64,000 nucleotides of DNA from Paenibacillus rhizosphaerae (lineage in GTDB: Bacteria; Bacillota; Bacilli; Paenibacillales; Paenibacillaceae), in the NCBI RefSeq assembly GCF_014192015.1, contig NZ_JACHXJ010000002.1, forward strand, positions 124,001-188,000. The letters run 5' to 3'. The position numbers were made by a program, and so were the translations under genes. The notes under the pieces were generated by a model, which was not told the DNA's origin, ran no database searches, and saw only the letters and a list, made by a program, of their open reading frames with translations. Within the stretch, counting starts at the first letter, position 1. The number at the start of each line of letters is the position of its first letter. This document shows positions 44,267-52,078 of the stretch, in pieces.

Positions 44267-44869
44267 ATGAAGGTAGGTATCATGGGAGGTACCTTTGATC
44301 CGATCCACATCGGACATCTGCTCGCTGCCGAGGCGGCCCGGGACACGTTCGGACTGGACGAGGTTTGGTTTATGCCCAGTCATATTCCGCCCCATAAGGA
44401 ACAGGCGGGAGCTACCGGCGAACAGCGTCTCGGCATGGTCGCCGAAGCGATTGCGGACCATCCCTGCTTCCGGACCCTCGATATCGAAATCAGAAGAGGC
44501 GGCGTTTCATATACGATCGACACGGTCAAGGAAATCCGCAGCTCGTTTGAGAACATCGAATTTCATTTCATTATCGGTGCCGATATGGTCAATTATTTGC
44601 CGAAGTGGGAGGGCATCGAGGAACTGGTGGAGCTGATGAGCTTTATCGGTGTCGGGCGTCCGGGCTCCACGCTGAACTTGGACGCGCTCCCCGCTTATTT
44701 AAAGGGGAAAATCCTTCTGGCCGACATGCCCCAGGTGGACATCTCGTCGACCGAAATCCGGGAAAGACTGGCCACCGGACACTCCATTCGTTATATGGTA
44801 ACAGACAGTGTCTACGACTATATCAGAAGGAGGGGAATGTATGGCATTCAGCCGCGAAGAACTGATTAA
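44267..44869 (+). CDS. nadD: Nicotinate-nucleotide adenylyltransferase
   Basis: This 200-residue enzyme joins nicotinate mononucleotide to ATP, giving deamido-NAD. The nucleotidyltransferase HxGH motif is GTFDPIHIGHLLAA and the ISSTxIR motif is DISSTEIRERL. The ATG follows GGGAGGGATC. It ends 28 bases inside yqeK, so translation is coupled. Confidence 0.95.
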   Translation: MKVGIMGGTFDPIHIGHLLAAEAARDTFGLDEVWFMPSHIPPHKEQAGATGEQRLGMVAEAIADHPCFRTLDIEIRRGGVSYTIDTVKEIRSSFENIEFHFIIGADMVNYLPKWEGIEELVELMSFIGVGRPGSTLNLDALPAYLKGKILLADMPQVDISSTEIRERLATGHSIRYMVTDSVYDYIRRRGMYGIQPRRTD

Positions 44870-45419
44870 AGCCGTGTCGGGACAAATGCCTGCCATGCGC
44901 TGGCAGCATACGGAGGGCGTCATGCAATCTGCGGTCATGCTCGCGGAGCGTTACGGGGCAGACCCCGTTAAGGCCGAAACGGCGGCGATTCTGCACGACG
45001 TGGCCAAGTACTGGCCGGTGAAGCAAATGGAAGCGATCATTAAGGAAAACGATTTGTCCAAGGATCTGCTGTTTTACGATAAGCCGCTCTGGCATGCCGA
45101 AGTGGGTGCTTTTGTAGCGGAACGGGATTACGGCATTACCGATCCCGAAATTTTGGATGCGATCCGGTATCACACTTCCGGCCGCATCGGCATGACCCTG
45201 CTGGACAAGGTCGTGTGCCTGGCGGATTACATCGAACCGGGAAGGGATTTTCCGGGCGTGAATAATATCCGGGAACTGGCCAACCATAGCCTTGAAGAGG
45301 GATTGATCGCCGGACTGGACTCCACGATCAGCCTGCTTATCTCCCGCCGTCAGATCATTTACCCGCTGACCGTATTTGCCCGCAATGATCTTATTAAACA
45401 GTTGGAGGCGAATGTATGA
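44841..45419 (+). CDS. yqeK: HD-domain phosphohydrolase YqeK
   Basis: This 192-residue HD-domain enzyme matches YqeK, a symmetrical diadenosine tetraphosphate hydrolase in Gram-positives. Metal ligands are visible as HTEG near the start, ILHDVAKY, an LWHAEVGA segment and DYIEPGRDF near residue 133. The ATG at 44841 has AGAAGGAGGGG before it and lies inside nadD; an upstream Met at 44808 would lengthen the overlap with no ribosome site. It overlaps rsfS by four bases. Confidence 0.94.
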   Translation: MAFSREELIKAVSGQMPAMRWQHTEGVMQSAVMLAERYGADPVKAETAAILHDVAKYWPVKQMEAIIKENDLSKDLLFYDKPLWHAEVGAFVAERDYGITDPEILDAIRYHTSGRIGMTLLDKVVCLADYIEPGRDFPGVNNIRELANHSLEEGLIAGLDSTISLLISRRQIIYPLTVFARNDLIKQLEANV

Positions 45420-45763
45420 CCTTGAAACCTGAAGAATTGTTAAACTTGGCCGTGGCTGCCGCTGAAGATAAAAAAGCCATGAACGTCGTGGCGCTCGACC
45501 TGCGGGGAATTTCCCTCATATCCGATTATTTCGTCATCTGTCACGGCAACTCGGATACCCAGGTCCAGTCGATCGCGACCGAAATCCGCAAGCGCGTGCA
45601 TGAAGCGGGCCTCGATATCCGCGGTGTGGAAGGATTGGATTCCGCCCGCTGGGTGCTGATGGACCTGGGCGACGTGATCGTGCACATTTTCCACCGGGAT
45701 GAACGGGATTATTACAACATCGAACGCCTGTGGTCGGATGCCAAGGTCGTGGAAACCGTATGA
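45416..45763 (+). CDS. rsfS: Ribosomal silencing factor RsfS
   Basis: This 115-residue protein binds ribosomal protein uL14 and blocks subunit joining when nutrients are short. It shows the family segments VALDLRGISLISDYFVICHGNS-type core and WVLMDLGDVIVHIFH at the end, followed by RDYYNIERLW. It is coupled to yqeK by ATGA overlap and to the next gene in the same way. Confidence 0.95.
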   Translation: MTLKPEELLNLAVAAAEDKKAMNVVALDLRGISLISDYFVICHGNSDTQVQSIATEIRKRVHEAGLDIRGVEGLDSARWVLMDLGDVIVHIFHRDERDYYNIERLWSDAKVVETV

Positions 45764-46680
45764 GTCCGATTGCAGGAACGATTCAAACTTATGAGGTGAT
45801 ACGCGAAGTATCGCCTTACGGCTATTTTCTCGATGCCGGCGGACAGGATGTCCTGCTCCATTACACGGAGCTGACCCGGAAGATTGAGCCGGGCGAGCGC
45901 GTGGAAGTGTTTATTTTTTACGATACGGAAGACCGGCTGGCGGCAACGATGAAAAAGCCGTATTTGACCCTGGGCGAGATGGCGAAACTCGTTGTGGCGG
46001 ACGTGCATCCTCGGCTGGGATGCTTTCTCGAAATGGGGCTTGGCCGGCAGCTGCTGCTGCCGATCCGCGAGCTCCCGGAAATGAGAGAGCTTCATCCACG
46101 GGTCGGAGACTCGGTGTTCGTTATCATGGAGCATGACAAGCAGGGACGGCTGCGCGCGAAGCTGGCCGGCGAACAGGAGCTGTCGCAGCATGCATTCCAC
46201 GCGCCGCAGTCCTGGGTAAACCAGTGGTTCACCGCGACGGTGTACCGCCCGCTGCAGATGGGAACGTTCGTGATCGTGGACGGGGGAGTGCTCGGCTTCG
46301 GCGCCATCGGCATGATCCACTCCTCGGAGCGAACCCGCATGCTGCGTTTGGGCGAAGAGCTGCAGGTGCGGGTCAGCCACATTCGTGAGGATGGACGCGT
46401 CAACCTGTCCATGGCTCAGCGCAAGGAAGTAGGCCGGGATCTGGATGCCGACCGCCTGCTGACGTTCCTGAAGGAACGTCCGAACGGAGGCATGCCGTAT
46501 TCGGATGCGACGCCTCCGGACATTATCAAGCAGCGCTTCGGCATCAGCAAGTCGGCATTCAAGCGCGCACTCGGCAAATTGATGAAGGAAGGTCTTATCA
46601 CGCAGAAGGAGAACTGGACTTATCTGGTTCAGCCGGAAGATTCCAAACCGGAAACGGGCGGGAACGCCGATCCGTCCTAA
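45760..46680 (+). CDS. cvfB: CvfB family S1 RNA-binding protein
   Basis: This 306-residue protein matches the CvfB (YitL) family. It has tandem S1-like folds and a C-terminal winged-helix region (DIIKQRFGISKSAFKRALGKLMKEGLI) that binds RNA. It would be cytoplasmic, with effects on gene expression known in Staphylococcus. Its ATG overlaps the rsfS stop by four bases, so it belongs to this operon. It is not in the B. subtilis yqe operon; its place here between rsfS and yqeM is a difference in layout. Confidence 0.88.
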   Translation: MSPIAGTIQTYEVIREVSPYGYFLDAGGQDVLLHYTELTRKIEPGERVEVFIFYDTEDRLAATMKKPYLTLGEMAKLVVADVHPRLGCFLEMGLGRQLLLPIRELPEMRELHPRVGDSVFVIMEHDKQGRLRAKLAGEQELSQHAFHAPQSWVNQWFTATVYRPLQMGTFVIVDGGVLGFGAIGMIHSSERTRMLRLGEELQVRVSHIREDGRVNLSMAQRKEVGRDLDADRLLTFLKERPNGGMPYSDATPPDIIKQRFGISKSAFKRALGKLMKEGLITQKENWTYLVQPEDSKPETGGNADPS

Positions 46681-46728
46681 TAGGGCTGGGAGGATTTTCG
46701 GAACGTTAACAGAAAGTGCGGTGTCATC

Positions 46729-47496
46729 ATGTCCTCTTACAGAAAATTTGCATATGTTTACGATGAACTGATGGAAGATATGCCGTATCCCGATTGGCTC
46801 AGGTTTGCAAGACAGGCCTGGGAAAAATACGGCATGCCGAAAAGTGTGGTAGAACTGGGTTGCGGCACGGGCAGCATCACCATTCCACTTGTGAACTCGG
46901 GGTTCGAAGTGACAGGGATCGACCTGTCGGCGGACATGCTGTCCATAGCAAGACGGAAAATGGAGAAGACGCCGCAGGGCAGCCGCCTCTTCCGGGAAGG
47001 CTCCATCCGCTGGGTGCAGCAGGATATGCGCGCCTGGGAGCTGCCCGAGCCTGTCGATGCGGTCATTTCATTTTGTGACTGTATCAGCTACCTGCTGGAA
47101 GAAGCTGATATCGTCGCGACCTTTAGACAGACCTATAACGGGCTGAAGGAAAAAGGGATCTTCGTGTTTGACGTGCATCATCCGAATACGATCATCCGCT
47201 ATGACGAGGAGCAGCCGTTCGTATGGGACGACAAGTCGGTTTCGTACATTTGGACCTGCGATCTGGATGCGCCGCGGTGCGAAATCGAGCATCATTTGAG
47301 CATCTTTGCGAAGGAAGAAGACAGCGATTTGTACCGGCGCTTTGAAGAAGTGCATGTGCAGCGGGGCTATGATCCGAAATGGATGAAGAGCGAGCTGCTC
47401 AAGGCCGGATTCCGCGACGTGCAGACCTATGCCGACTTTGAGTGGGTGGAAGCGGACGACGAGGCGCAGCGGCTGTTTTTCGTTGCGGTCAAATAG
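46729..47496 (+). CDS. yqeM: SAM-dependent methyltransferase YqeM
   Basis: This 255-residue class I methyltransferase has motif I VVELGCGTGSIT, the acidic residue ending beta-2 in GIDLSADML and the post-motif CISYLLEE. The N-terminus YRKFAYVYDELMEDMPY is the usual YqeM start. The substrate is not known. It is the last gene of the yqe operon. The ATG at 46729 lies 48 bases after cvfB, with only a weak ribosome site. Confidence 0.9.
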   Translation: MSSYRKFAYVYDELMEDMPYPDWLRFARQAWEKYGMPKSVVELGCGTGSITIPLVNSGFEVTGIDLSADMLSIARRKMEKTPQGSRLFREGSIRWVQQDMRAWELPEPVDAVISFCDCISYLLEEADIVATFRQTYNGLKEKGIFVFDVHHPNTIIRYDEEQPFVWDDKSVSYIWTCDLDAPRCEIEHHLSIFAKEEDSDLYRRFEEVHVQRGYDPKWMKSELLKAGFRDVQTYADFEWVEADDEAQRLFFVAVK

Positions 47497-47560
47497 TTAA
47501 GGTCATCGTATTCTGTAAAGCATGAAGTTGTGCTTCGGAGAGCACGCTTTGCGGGATTTT

Positions 47561-47584
47561 GCCTCGGAACGAAGGTTCCGGGGC
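47561..47584 (+). terminator. Hairpin after yqeM, probable terminator
   Basis: GCCTCGGAAC and GTTCCGGGGC form a 10-bp stem with one G-U pair and a GAAG loop. The downstream tract is only weakly T-rich (TATTTG). Confidence 0.45.
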
Positions 47585-47663
47585 TATTTGCGGCTAATTC
47601 TATACAGGGAGATGCCCAAGTGAGGCATCGTCCCCAAAAAATTCAAACAGAAACGGAGAGAAC

Positions 47664-48395
47664 ATGATGAGTTTGATGGATCTGCAAGGAAAAACGGCGG
47701 TCATTACCGGTGCGGGCAAAGGAATCGGCCTGGCGATCGCTGAGCTGCTGGCCAAAGAAGGCGTAAATCTTGGCCTCATCTCCCGTACCGCCTCCGATTT
47801 GGAGTCGCTGAAGGCTTCGCTGTCCGGCGAACACGGCATCCGTGTGGCCGTCGCAGCGGCGGACGTATCGAAACGGGAGGAAGCGGAAAGCGCGGTGAGT
47901 GCGCTTAAGGCGGAACTCGGCACGATCGATATGCTGATCAATAATGCGGGAATCGCTTCGTTCGGGACCGTACTCGAAATGGATCCGGCGCAGTGGGAAC
48001 AAATCATCCAAGTGAACCTGATGGGTACATATTACATGTCCCGGGCTGTCCTGCCGGACATGGTGGGGCAGAACAGCGGCAGTATCATCAACATTTCCTC
48101 CACGGCCGGGGAAAAGGGCTTTGCCACGGGCTCCGCATACTGCGCGTCCAAATTCGCGGTCATGGGGCTGACGGAATCGCTGCTTCAGGAAGTGCGCAAG
48201 AACAACATCCGCGTCGTTGCGCTGACGCCAAGCACCGTCAATACGGCGCTGGCCCGCGATAACAACCTGAAGATCGGCGACGAGGACCGCATGATGCAGC
48301 CGGAAGACGTAGCCGAGCTGGCGCTTGCCACGCTGAAGCTGCCGCAGCGCGTATTCGTGAAATCGGCCGGCATCTGGACGACCAACCCGCAATAA
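47664..48395 (+). CDS. SDR family oxidoreductase, FabG-like
   Basis: This 243-residue short-chain dehydrogenase resembles 3-ketoacyl-ACP reductase. The cofactor motif is GAGKGIGLA, NNAG is intact (INNAGIAS), the active Ser is in NISSTAGEKG and Tyr-x-x-x-Lys is YCASK. It is soluble, with NADP preference likely. A GGAGAG site precedes adjacent ATG codons (47664 and 47667). It is a single-gene unit with a good terminator; the true substrate is unknown. Confidence 0.9.
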   Translation: MMSLMDLQGKTAVITGAGKGIGLAIAELLAKEGVNLGLISRTASDLESLKASLSGEHGIRVAVAAADVSKREEAESAVSALKAELGTIDMLINNAGIASFGTVLEMDPAQWEQIIQVNLMGTYYMSRAVLPDMVGQNSGSIINISSTAGEKGFATGSAYCASKFAVMGLTESLLQEVRKNNIRVVALTPSTVNTALARDNNLKIGDEDRMMQPEDVAELALATLKLPQRVFVKSAGIWTTNPQ

Positions 48396-48412
48396 CCATA
48401 TTGTACTGTCTG

Positions 48413-48466
48413 TAAGCCTGTCTCTTATGGATCGGAACCCGATCTGCCAAGAGGCAGGCTTTTTTC
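48413..48466 (+). terminator. Intrinsic terminator
   Basis: AAGCCTGTCTCTT pairs with AAGAGGCAGGCTT (one mismatch) around an inner ATCGG/CCGAT hairpin, and six T residues follow. It ends the SDR gene. Confidence 0.85.
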
Positions 48467-48522
48467 GTATGGCTGTATTCGATGTACCGCAAAATGCCTG
48501 AAAATTAATATTGCAGCACTGT

Positions 48523-48543
48523 CCCCACAATGTGGGTTTTTTT
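48523..48543 (+). terminator. Possible second small terminator
   Basis: A CCCA(CAATG)TGGG hairpin is followed by seven T residues in the gap before the phn operon. The stem is very short. It could be a backup terminator. Confidence 0.35.
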
Positions 48544-48623
48544 GTGCGAAAAAGCTAGAAGTGCGGCAAAATTTACGGTTGCGGCGTTTTTTTTACAGAA
48601 GCTTTACCGTGCATTAACCCTTG

Positions 48624-48641
48624 TAACTTGGCACCAAGTTA
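48624..48641. promoter_or_regulatory. 18-bp dyad upstream of the phn operon (candidate PhnF operator)
   Basis: TAACTTGG and CCAAGTTA are perfect 8-bp arms around a CA centre. The dyad lies 96 bases before the PHP gene, in a 270-base gap with no other gene. GntR/HutC regulators such as PhnF bind dyads of this size. Its assignment to the PhnF encoded at 50264 is inference. Confidence 0.5.
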
Positions 48642-48737
48642 GACTGTCACTACAGACAGCCGAAGCGATACAGCGGGCGTAAATCATCGGTTGTGGCAGC
48701 GGTTGTCTGCTTATCCAAGATAAGGTGGTGCTGAGCG

Positions 48738-49586
48738 ATCAAGACGGAACTGCATTGTCATACGACCATTTCGGACGGTTCGTATTCATTTGAGCAATTA
48801 GCCGAAGCGGCCTTGAAAGAGAACATAAGCGTGCTGGCGGTTACGAACCACGATACGACGAAAGGCCTTGTCGCCATGTTGGAACGGGGAAGAGAGCTTG
48901 GCCTTGACATGATCCCGGGGATCGAAATATCGGCCTATGACATGGAAAGAAGCAGGAGGGTTCATATCCTGGGCTATTTCATCGAGCCGGGGCATCCGGC
49001 TCTGGAGCAGTTATGCACCCCGATGATCCACAAGCGGCATGAAGCCTCCCGTGTGATGGTTGAACGCCTGATTGAGGCGGGGTACAGCATCACCTGGGAC
49101 CAGGTTTCGCGGTATGCGGATGGGGGGACCGGCGTATACAAGCAGCACATTATGCACGCGCTGATCGACAATGGCTATGCCAAAACGATATATGGTGAGC
49201 TGTACAAAAAATTGTTTTCCCGCGGAGGAAATGGAGAGGAGCCCGGCATGGCTTACGTCCGGCTGGACTACCTTCATGCCCGTGACGCTATTGAGGCCGT
49301 CATCCAGGCCGGCGGGGTGCCGGTTCTGGCCCATCCGGGCCAGTACGGCAACTTTGAATATGTCCGCGAGCTGGTGGGCATGGGACTTCAGGGGATCGAA
49401 GTATGGCATTCGCTGCATGATGCCGAGGACGAGGAACGGGCTATGGAATATGCGCGCCGTTACGATCTCGTCATGACCGGAGGCTCCGACTTCCACGGGT
49501 TCTACGGGGAGAGGGAGGTCCGGCTGGGAAGCAAAGATCCGGGCATTTCCTGCGTCCAAGAGCTCAAGAAGCGAAGACCGAAGTAA
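48738..49586 (+). CDS. PHP-domain phosphoesterase, probable PhnPP-type cyclic phosphate hydrolase, apparent ATC start
   Basis: This protein of about 282 residues has the PHP metal-dependent phosphoesterase fold. The HxH motif appears as ELHCHTTISDG only if translation starts upstream of the first ordinary start (TTG 48813). That upstream frame is bounded by a TGA at 48732-48734. The only plausible start between is ATC at 48738, with AAGGTGG nine bases before. Further metal motifs are NHDTT, IEIS, VHILGY, LAHPGQ and GSDFHG. A PHP enzyme from Eggerthella (PhnPP) converts ribosyl cyclic phosphate to ribose 5-phosphate. Position at the head of the phn operon, with phnN and phnP absent from view, supports that role here. 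Confidence 0.75.
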   Translation: MKTELHCHTTISDGSYSFEQLAEAALKENISVLAVTNHDTTKGLVAMLERGRELGLDMIPGIEISAYDMERSRRVHILGYFIEPGHPALEQLCTPMIHKRHEASRVMVERLIEAGYSITWDQVSRYADGGTGVYKQHIMHALIDNGYAKTIYGELYKKLFSRGGNGEEPGMAYVRLDYLHARDAIEAVIQAGGVPVLAHPGQYGNFEYVRELVGMGLQGIEVWHSLHDAEDEERAMEYARRYDLVMTGGSDFHGFYGEREVRLGSKDPGISCVQELKKRRPK

Positions 49587-49598
49587 GGGGGAGCATGT

Positions 49599-50240
49599 AT
49601 GCAAAAGCATTCAATTCATCGCCCAGCGGAAAATAAACGGCTGAGCCCGGAGCCTGACATTCACGAAAGCGCGCATATTCTTCACAGCACGTTCGGATCC
49701 TGGACCTCCGTCGGTCCAGGCAATCAAATCATCGAATCCCACATCGGGGACTACACCTATACTATGGACGACGTAACGATCAACTACACCGAAATCGGCA
49801 AATATACGTCGATTGCTTCGCATGTATGCATCAACCCGGTGGACCATCCCATGGAGCGGGTTACGCAGCATCACATGACTTACCGGAGAAGGGATTACGG
49901 TTTTGCTGCCACCGATGACGAGGCGATCTTCAATCGGCGGCGGGGCAACCGGGTAACGGTCGGTCATGATGTCTGGATCGGTCACGGCGCGATTATCATG
50001 AAGGGCGTCCATATCGGCACCGGAGCAGTGATCGGATCCGGAGCTATCGTCACCAAGGACGTCGAACCGTATGCGATTGTGGTCGGCGTTACGGCCAAAC
50101 CGGTCCGAATGAGATTTTCGGAGGATGTCGTCTCGAAGCTCCTGCAGATCGCCTGGTGGGATTGGCCGCGGGAGGTCATCCAGGAGCGGTTTGAAGAACT
50201 GAACGATACGGCTTCCTTTATCCGTAAGTATGGGGTTTAA
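49599..50240 (+). CDS. Phosphonate-cluster hexapeptide-repeat acetyltransferase
   Basis: This 213-residue left-handed beta-helix protein resembles the acetyltransferases found with phn genes. The hexapeptide repeat region runs from about 45 to 165, with [19 protein letters not shown] turns, an [13 protein letters not shown] active-site segment with the catalytic His, and [19 protein letters not shown]. It would acetylate an aminoalkyl phosphonate or a related amine, protecting it from or directing it to C-P lyase; this is inferred from context. The ATG at 49599 follows AAGGGGG, only 12 bases after the PHP gene. Confidence 0.85.
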   Translation: MQKHSIHRPAENKRLSPEPDIHESAHILHSTFGSWTSVGPGNQIIESHIGDYTYTMDDVTINYTEIGKYTSIASHVCINPVDHPMERVTQHHMTYRRRDYGFAATDDEAIFNRRRGNRVTVGHDVWIGHGAIIMKGVHIGTGAVIGSGAIVTKDVEPYAIVVGVTAKPVRMRFSEDVVSKLLQIAWWDWPREVIQERFEELNDTASFIRKYGV

Positions 50241-50263
50241 GCAGAGGAGGGTGAGCAGAAGGG

Positions 50264-50965
50264 ATGCATGACGAAATGGAGATCATGGATAAGCTCATAG
50301 CCGATATGGAGGCAGGGATCTATGAGGCGGATGACAAGCTGCCGTCGGAGAACGACTTGGCCAGGCTGTTCAAAGTGCCACGCATGACTGCCCGGAAAGC
50401 TTATGAGAAGCTGCAGGACCTGGGATATGTTTACTCCAGGCAGGGGAAGGGCAGCTTTGTCCGCGACCAGCATCAGCGCATCCCGCTCCTCTTCTCGGGA
50501 GGCGAAAGCTTCAGCCGGAAGATGATCCACATGGGATATGATTATCAGTCACGCAACATTTTTTGCGATCCCATCGAGTATAACCACAAAGTGTATAAAG
50601 CGCTTGAAGCGCAGCCGGAAGAGAGGGTGTTCCGGATCGGCAGGCTCCGTCTCATTGACAACCGTCCGATTGCGATTCACGCGTCGTATGTGTCGGAGTC
50701 GATGTTTCCGGACATCGGGCGGACAGGCCGGGACATTACCTCGATGTTCGATTACTACCGGGGAAAAGGGTATACGGGGTTCGAGTCGATGAAGACGCTG
50801 CTCAGCGTGACCTATCCCGGCAGGAAAGAAAGGGAGCTGCTTGCCTGCACCAGCCTCATTCCAATGCTCGTGGTGGAGACCGGCTGTCTGGACAGCCAGA
50901 CGAACAAGCCGCTGGAATATACGAGAATTATGTACCGGAGCGACTACTTTACGTACGAGCTCTAA
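50264..50965 (+). CDS. phnF: GntR family phosphonate regulator PhnF
   Basis: This 233-residue HutC-subfamily regulator has an N-terminal winged helix (LPSENDLARLFKVPRMTARKAYEKLQ), then a UTRA ligand domain (about 85-230) with RIGRLRLIDNRPIAIHASYV. PhnF represses phn genes until phosphonate or a related signal is present. It is in the operon, so it would be autoregulated. The ATG at 50264 has an AGAGGAGG site somewhat far upstream. Later in-frame Met codons at 50276 and 50285 are alternatives. Confidence 0.88.
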   Translation: MHDEMEIMDKLIADMEAGIYEADDKLPSENDLARLFKVPRMTARKAYEKLQDLGYVYSRQGKGSFVRDQHQRIPLLFSGGESFSRKMIHMGYDYQSRNIFCDPIEYNHKVYKALEAQPEERVFRIGRLRLIDNRPIAIHASYVSESMFPDIGRTGRDITSMFDYYRGKGYTGFESMKTLLSVTYPGRKERELLACTSLIPMLVVETGCLDSQTNKPLEYTRIMYRSDYFTYEL

Positions 50966-50973
50966 AGGTGCGT

Positions 50974-50996
50974 GTTCAAAAGCGGACTTTTTGAAC
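50974..50996. repeat. Inverted repeat between phnF and phnG
   Basis: GTTCAAAA and TTTTGAAC form a perfect 8-bp stem around a GCGGACT loop. No T-run follows, so it is not a strong terminator. It may set the ratio of PhnF to the enzyme genes or be an interspersed repeat. Confidence 0.5.
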
Positions 50997-51029
50997 AACC
51001 TCTAAAAGATGCAGGGAGGCCCGGAATGG

Positions 51030-51455
51030 ATGAAACGAAAACAACGGACTGAAATTCTGATTGAAGGCGCAAGAGAACTCGCCGCCCGTATGGCTCAGGT
51101 CATTGCTGACCGTTATGAAGTGAAGCTGGTCGAGCAGCCAAGCCAGGGACTGGTTATGGTCAAAGTGAGAGAGACCGCCAAGAGAAGCTTGTTCTATCTG
51201 GGGGAAGTGCTGGTGAGCGAATGCAAGGTGCAGGTCGAAGGCAGCATGGGCATCGGCTTGGTCAAAGGGCATGACCATGAGCTGGCCTACCAGCTCGCGC
51301 TGATCGACGCGGCATATCAGGCGGGGTTGGAGGAGACCCGGGGATGGGATCAGGCGCTGCTGGATGAAGAAGCCCGGATCGATGCCATGCGCAGCCAGGC
51401 TTTCGCCGCGATCGCCAAAACGAAGGTCGATTTTGAAACGATGGATGTGGATTAG
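51030..51455 (+). CDS. phnG: C-P lyase subunit PhnG
   Basis: This 141-residue protein is PhnG, a subunit of the PhnGHIJ core. With PhnI it helps transfer the phosphonate onto ribose of ATP. Family segments LVMVKVRETAKRSLFYLGEVLVSECKV and GIGLVKGHDHELAYQLALIDAA are intact. The ATG at 51030 lies 10 bases after AGGGAGG; an upstream ATG at 51009 has no proper site. It leads the enzymatic block and lies 14 bases before phnH. Confidence 0.93.
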   Translation: MKRKQRTEILIEGARELAARMAQVIADRYEVKLVEQPSQGLVMVKVRETAKRSLFYLGEVLVSECKVQVEGSMGIGLVKGHDHELAYQLALIDAAYQAGLEETRGWDQALLDEEARIDAMRSQAFAAIAKTKVDFETMDVD

Positions 51456-51469
51456 AGGGGGAGAGAGCG

Positions 51470-52078
51470 ATGAACTTCGACGCAGTGCATGATATACAGC
51501 GCGCTTACCGCAAAGTGGTGGAGTCCATGTCGAGACCCGGCTTGATTTCGGATCTGACGGTGGAAGCGGACAAGGCCGATGGCCAGTGGGGAGGTCTGCC
51601 CGTCACCTGGGTGCTCGCATTGATGCTGCTGGATACGGAGGTGACGTTCTGCATCTGCTCACAGCGGGAAGCGGAGCTTACGGGGCTCCTGAACCAGCTG
51701 ACCTTCGCCAAACGGACGGAGCCGGAGAAGGCGGATTACATTTTTGTCCTGCACGACGCGGGTGAAGGGGATCTGCTCAAGGCTCTGCAGGGTGCCAAAG
51801 TCGGTACGTTGGCCGACCCGCACGCCTCTGCCACCGTGATCGTGGAGTCGGGGGAACTGTCCGAAGACTTTGAGCTCAGCCTCAAAGGGCCAGGCATCGA
51901 GGATGAAAGCTTTGTCCGGATTCCGCTGACTCCCGGATGGCTGGAGGCGCGGGCGGAGAAAAACGCGGAGTATCCCCTGGGAATCGACATGCTGGTCGTT
52001 GACAAAAATAACAAGCTGCTGTGCCTGCCCCGGACGTCGCGAATCGAGGAGAGGGAGGTGCTGCTATGGGATATGTAG
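51470..52078 (+). CDS. phnH: C-P lyase subunit PhnH
   Basis: This 202-residue subunit of the PhnGHIJ complex has FDAVHDIQRAYRKVVESMSRPG at the start and GPGIEDE with IPLTPGWLEAR near residue 140-160, as in other PhnH proteins. It has a pseudo-dimeric PLP-transferase-like fold but no lysine for PLP. The ATG follows GAGGGGGAGAGAG. Its end overlaps phnI by 13 bases. Confidence 0.93.
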   Translation: MNFDAVHDIQRAYRKVVESMSRPGLISDLTVEADKADGQWGGLPVTWVLALMLLDTEVTFCICSQREAELTGLLNQLTFAKRTEPEKADYIFVLHDAGEGDLLKALQGAKVGTLADPHASATVIVESGELSEDFELSLKGPGIEDESFVRIPLTPGWLEARAEKNAEYPLGIDMLVVDKNNKLLCLPRTSRIEEREVLLWDM

